From positions 150,690 through 171,331 of the forward strand of contig BFEA01000545.1 in the NCBI GenBank assembly GCA_003427395.1: a DNA stretch of 20,642 bases. Reading direction: 5' to 3'. Each line of letters starts with the position of its first letter. Within the stretch, counting starts at the first letter, position 1. The translations under genes and the position numbers were made by a program. Positions 17,680 through 20,642 of the stretch are shown piece by piece. The DNA is from Chara braunii (taxonomy: Eukaryota; Streptophyta; Charophyceae; Charales; Characeae). The notes under the pieces were generated by a model. It did not search any database and was not told the origin of the DNA. It worked only from the letters and a program-made list of their open reading frames with translations.

Positions 17680-18183
17680 TGTGACGAGGCGGAGGTAGAG
17701 CAGCGAGGTCGGGGAAGAGAGAGGGAGGGAGTGAGAGCACACACACACACTCACTCGACTCAACACAGACTCGACACGACTCGACGGACACAGACACAAA
17801 GTGGCAAAGTGGCAAAGTTGCAATCTTGGTTCCGTACACAATGTCGCAGCAAGTCACACTGAAGCACAAGCACTGAGACGGAAAACTGAATCCCCCAAAC
17901 TTAGCTCGAGTCCGGTCTCAAGTACTGGACTCAAGTTGAATCCGAGGGCAAAAGTGCAATTTGCCTCGGGGCTGCGCTGAAAATCGAAGGTCTGAGCCTG
18001 GGCGCCAGAATGCCGGATGGCGCCAAGTATCGAAATCGGAAAGTGCCAGAGGAGGGATTTGAGAACGGGCGCCAACTGCAGAGGGCGCCAACAGTCAGGA
18101 ACCGGAGATCAGAGACTGAAAAATACAGCCTGGCAGGTGGTAACCCGCGGACCAGGGATCGAGCCCTGGCTGAGTCTGTAACA
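17680..18183 (-). repeat. 5' LTR of element B (504 bp)
   Basis: Sense start TGTTACAGACTC, end CCTCGTCACA. Contains four GGCGCC sites (18001, 18019, 18068, 18084), of which the sense context is TTGGCGCC in three. It has a GA-rich and (AC)n piece at about 17697-17753 that is mostly absent from the other LTR. A ccaggg/ccctgg hairpin (about 18152-18169) lies near the U3 start. Confidence 0.9.
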
Positions 18184-18447
18184 GTGTGCGCAAGTTTTCT
18201 TTTGTGCATGATTCCCCTCCTTGCTGTGTGACATGTGTGATGATGGTTGTGTGAGTCGAGCCTGGATCTGGTGTGTCAGGTCATATTTTCGAGGCTTCCA
18301 CTGCACTGCATTGCATTATATCGTTTTGTTATTTGCCCTGTTCATCATGCTGACACTCCTTGGACATGTGCATCGCTCATCTTCAGATGAGCATGCATTA
18401 GAGAGTGAGGAACGGGGATAGGGGGGCACAAAAGATGGGCTCAAGAG

Positions 18448-18449
<2 letters not shown>
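18184..18449 (+). other. Right flank of element B: continuation of interrupted sequence D
   Basis: Starts with the GTGTG target duplication (18184-18188). No gene. Contains a perfect inverted repeat gctcatct/agatgagc (18375-18382 and 18385-18392). It may be the end part of an older LTR into which B inserted; no primer-binding site was found after it. Confidence 0.4.
18375..18392. repeat. 8-bp inverted repeat with 2-nt spacer
   Basis: gctcatct tc agatgagc; strong hairpin potential in flank D. Confidence 0.75.

Positions 18450-18536
<87 letters not shown>
18450..18536. repeat. (GA)43 microsatellite
   Basis: About 87 bases of pure GA. It separates flank D from the SINE-like block and, like the one at 9929, is a possible assembly join. 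Confidence 0.95.
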
Positions 18537-18540
<4 letters not shown>

Positions 18541-18587
18541 TATGGTCAGTTGCCCACCACCATAAATTCATCACCCATCTTGTTTTT

Positions 18588-18696
18588 CCAAGTGAAGCTT
18601 CAACAGGTCAAGTCCCGCATAAGTGAGAGGGCTATACTACAGATGGGGTTCATGTGCTACTTGCAGCGAAGTGTGCGGGATTGCCACCATCCGTGT
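18588..18696 (+). repeat. SINE-like tail, first copy (headless)
   Basis: 18610-18696 matches 18933-19019 with about nine differences (aagtcc.gcataagtgag...gctatacta...ttgcca..gtccgtgt), offset 323. Weaker similarity extends upstream to about 18588. No tRNA-like head precedes it; the (GA)43 lies 50 bp upstream. Confidence 0.6.
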
Positions 18697-18787
18697 GGTG
18701 TTGTGTGTGGTGTGGGTTGAGTTTGGACATTACAGCCTTGGAGCGGTGGGGTGGATATCACTGCTGGTATGGTTCCACTTTTGAACA

Positions 18788-19016
18788 CCGTGTCCTGGCT
18801 GTAGTGGTTACGATACTTGGCTCTTGAGGCCAAGGTCGCCAGTTCGAGTCTGTGCTTGCAAGGAGGAGGGCTGAGGCCAAGAGGTACAGATCCAATAACA
18901 TTGGAAAGCTCCCGTGAACTGGTGGACAGTTGAAGTCCAGCATAAGTGAGCGGGCTATACTACCGATGGGGGTCATGTGCTACTTGAAGCGAAGTGCGCG
19001 GGATTGCCAGCGTCCG
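18788..19016 (+). mobile_element. Candidate tRNA-derived SINE (head plus tail)
   Basis: The head resembles a tRNA: A box TGGCTGTAGTGG (18796-18807), an anticodon-like stem TTGGC/GCCAA (18817-18821, 18829-18833) with a 7-nt loop, and B box AGTTCGAGTC (18841-18850). TAGTGGTTA.GATA..TGGCTCT recalls tRNA-Glu. U33 is replaced by C and the T-stem is poorly paired, so it is not a working tRNA. The body runs on to a tail also found at 18610-18696. No poly-A end is seen and the 3' side is cut by LTR C. Confidence 0.5.
18796..18850 (+). promoter_or_regulatory. Pol III internal promoter (A and B boxes)
   Basis: TGGCTGTAGTGG and GTTCGAGTC at normal tRNA-like spacing (about 33 nt between). They match TRGYNNANNNGG and GWTCRANNC. 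Confidence 0.55.
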
Positions 19017-19020
19017 TGTT

Positions 19021-19052
19021 ACATGCTGCGCCTGCAACATGCTGCGCCGGCA
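19021..19052. repeat. 16-bp tandem duplication at start of LTR C
   Basis: acatgctgcgcctgca followed by acatgctgcgccggca, one difference. Confidence 0.85.
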
Positions 19053-19068
19053 AACGAGGGCCATCTTC

Positions 19069-19235
19069 AGGCCCTGTGTCGTTTCAGCCTGAAAGCCTGA
19101 AAACAAGGGCCTACAGGCCCTGTGTTGTTTCAGCCTGAAAGCCTGAAAACAAGGGCCTACAGGCCCTGTGTCGTTTCAGCCTGAAAGCCTGAAAACAAGG
19201 GCCTACAGGCCCTGTGTCGTTTCAGCCTAAAACAG
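19069..19235. repeat. 46-bp tandem repeat in U3 of LTR C, about 3.6 copies
   Basis: gtttcagcctgaaagcctga starts at 19081, 19127 and 19173, with a partial copy at 19219. Each unit has the dyad agggcct-ac-aggccct and ttcag/ctgaa repeats. The copies are nearly identical. An N lies just after the array at 19248. Confidence 0.92.
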
Positions 19236-19437
19236 GGCCCTCCAGGCNCTGAGTCTTTTCAGCCTGAAACGGAGGGCCATTTTCAGGCCTTCATAAAATC
19301 GACCTGCCCTGAAACTTAGGCACCAGACCAGGGTTTTAGCACAGGCCATTTTGGGCCTGTTTTCAAGACAACCTTTGTTTGAGCTTTAATGCCAGGGTCT
19401 TGGCATGTTTTGGCATTGGCAAGAGCAGCCTCCTGGA

Positions 19438-19465
19438 TGGGCCAGCACTATATAAGACTGGCCCA
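19438..19465 (+). promoter_or_regulatory. TATA box within a perfect 8-bp inverted repeat (LTR C promoter)
   Basis: TATATAAG at 19449-19456 lies in the 12-nt spacer between tgggccag (19438-19445) and ctggccca (19458-19465). The position, after the U3 repeats and before a long leader, fits the LTR promoter. Transcription would be expected to begin near 19480. Confidence 0.7.
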
Positions 19466-19756
19466 CCCTGCAGGCTGAAGGTAGTTCATAGAGACTTCCC
19501 AGGCACTTCACGTGCAGTTCAGGAGGCAGGAGGTAGCCTTCAGGATTCGGCAGCAGCACTCTGGAGGAGCGCTGCAGTAGTAGTAGTAGCGTTAGCAGTA
19601 GTCTTCAGCGTGGGGCACTATTAGGAGCTAGAGTAACACTGGAGAGAGAGAGAGATTGGGCGGAGGCCAGGGAAACTTACCTGCAGCGCCATAGCTCCAG
19701 TTCGTCGTCGAGGTACCTGCAGCACAGCACCATCTTCACAGGTTAGTACCTGGCAC

Positions 19757-19758
<2 letters not shown>

Positions 19759-19802
<44 letters not shown>
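19759..19802. repeat. (GA)22 microsatellite followed by CTT tract
   Basis: 44 bases of GA followed at once by cttcttcttcttcctcttctc (to about 19823). The purine and pyrimidine tracts are partly complementary. Confidence 0.92.
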
Positions 19803-19805
<3 letters not shown>

Positions 19806-20642
19806 CTTCTTCTTCCTCTTCTCAGTCCACCATCTCCCCCTCACCGTCTCCCTACCTGACTTCACTGCATCAGCAGACTACGAGAGAGAGGGATTGATGA
19901 CATTTGGATCCAGACTCGACATTGGGCTTCAGACATTTGACGAGGGATAATCTGGGACTTGTACCAAAAACTTGGTGTTGACGACATTCCCATCTTCCCC
20001 CTCTTCTTCGTCTGATCCCCTCCTCTTCGTCTGTGTATGGTCTGGACCTGGCGCATTCGCCAGGCCCCTTCACACCTCGTGATGAGGATGATGTATGTTT
20101 GGTCTGCATTGCGACATTGATTGGGCTAGTCATTGGTATTCTAGCATTCCGCTGTGCTGTCTTGTACCACGTGAGAGAGGTCAGTCCCGGTCAGGTCAGG
20201 GCTTATATCTGCAATCAGACTTGTTCTCAAACACACTTTTCACACATGTGAACAGTTACGCAGCATACTGGCGACATGCGCCCACTCAAAACTCAGAGAT
20301 ATGGCTTACAGATACGAGTTCACTCTCGTTTGGCTATGGCGACTTCAGCGCCCAAACATCTCGCTGTTCACATACACTGGATCACCCTGGATATCCCACA
20401 CGCATCACTCTAACACTCGAATACACACACACTCACTACTAACTACAGCTATGGCAGCTATGGCTGCCTCTAACCTATCGCTATGCTAACTCCTCCTCTC
20501 TTGCCCATTGCGTCCTTTGGGCTCATCTGCAGACCTCCTTGCACAAGTCGCTGTGGCAGCGCTTCCGCATGGCTCACGCAGGAATGAATGAATGGCTGGG
20601 CGCTGCCTCTTGATTTATACTTCAGAAATTCGTTGGTCTGCC

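Larger units (their letters stand above)
10188..18183 (-). mobile_element. Element B: complete but decayed chromodomain Ty3/gypsy retrotransposon
   Basis: Two LTRs (10188-10643 and 17680-18183), both TGT...ACA. A polypurine tract sits inside the left LTR and a primer-binding site inside the right LTR. The order gag, protease, RT, RNase H, integrase, chromodomain in sense is Ty3/gypsy. It is flanked by GTGTG at 10183-10187 and 18184-18188, a 5-bp target duplication. The left copy lies at the end of a short (GT)n, so part of the match could be chance. By hand count the LTRs differ at about 20-25 of roughly 400 aligned bases plus a 48-bp net length difference, so it is older than A. Coding has at least five stops and several frameshifts. 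Confidence 0.92.
19017..20642 (+). repeat. LTR C (plus strand), 5' part to window edge
   Basis: Begins TGTTACATGCTGC, like the LTR starts of A and B. It shares with LTR A the motif ACTTACCTG..GCGCCATAGCT (19675-19695 against the complement of 7734-7766), a CTT-rich tract, TCTGTGTATGG and a TACGAGTTCA piece, so it is a distant relative in the opposite orientation. It has U3 tandem repeats, a TATA box (19449) and a (GA)22 leader tract. No primer-binding site or LTR end could be identified before the window ends. No coding sequence is supported. Confidence 0.55.

Noticed and set aside
16943-17869. Long minus-strand open frame of about 308 codons
   Set aside because: It runs across GAA repeats, the 69-bp repeat, the primer-binding site and the LTR; its product is Ser/Pro low-complexity and matches no retroelement protein.
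18788-18860. Functional tRNA gene
   Set aside because: The T-stem is poorly paired, position 33 is C, and no matching acceptor stem is visible; a SINE head fits better.
19069-19235. CRISPR-like array
   Set aside because: The units are contiguous 46-bp tandem repeats without unique spacers, in a eukaryotic LTR.
20134-20145. tggtattctagc as the primer-binding site of LTR C
   Set aside because: Three mismatches to TGGTATCAGAGC and no convincing LTR end in front; similarity to LTR A appears to continue beyond it.

Overview
The window is a eukaryotic, plant-lineage repeat block made almost entirely of LTR retrotransposons. No cellular protein gene, rRNA gene or CRISPR array is supported. The pol proteins are chromodomain-type Ty3/gypsy. 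Both primer-binding sites resemble plant initiator-Met tRNA complements, and GA/GAA microsatellites are frequent. The Gag and Pol style reminds me of charophyte algae such as Chara, but that is unverified recall. Two N bases (9928, 19248) show this is a draft assembly.

Layout. (1) 1-8201: element A, a Ty3/gypsy copy on the minus strand. Its parts are a partial 3' LTR (1-149), polypurine tract, pol (74-4126), gag (4117-5879), an AT-rich leader, a primer-binding site (6973-6984) and a 5' LTR (6989-8201). (2) 8202-9927: the 3' part of the pol of a second copy, A', which uses the same LTR as its 3' LTR. Positions 8053-9927 repeat 1-1875 with no difference that I found, at an offset of 8052 bp, exactly one LTR plus one internal region. 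A' stops at an N followed by (GA)30. (3) 9989-10187 and 18189-18449: two halves of a sequence interrupted by element B, probably part of an older LTR ('D'). (4) 10188-18183: element B, a complete but decayed chromodomain Ty3/gypsy element on the minus strand, with two LTRs, both priming sites and a 5-bp target duplication GTGTG. (5) 18450-18536: (GA)43. (6) 18588-19016: a tRNA-like, SINE-like sequence plus a second copy of its tail. (7) 19017 to the end: a plus-strand LTR ('C'), distantly related to LTR A, with 46-bp tandem repeats and a TATA box inside an inverted repeat.

How the parts work together. In A and B, Gag (zinc knuckle) would build the particle. Pol (protease, reverse transcriptase, RNase H, integrase, chromodomain) would copy and insert the element, and the LTRs would drive and end transcription. 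Both are now dead. A carries four frameshifts and one stop codon; B carries several stops, frameshifts, lost catalytic residues and an insertion in its RT. The best-preserved feature is the gag-pol junction of A: a canonical -1 slippery heptamer abuts the gag stop, a hairpin follows, and pol is open in the -1 frame. I found no new defence system or enzyme pathway. The points of most interest are the frameshift site, the one-LTR-period tandem, the structured LTR promoters, the SINE-like unit and the unexplained insert in RT of B.
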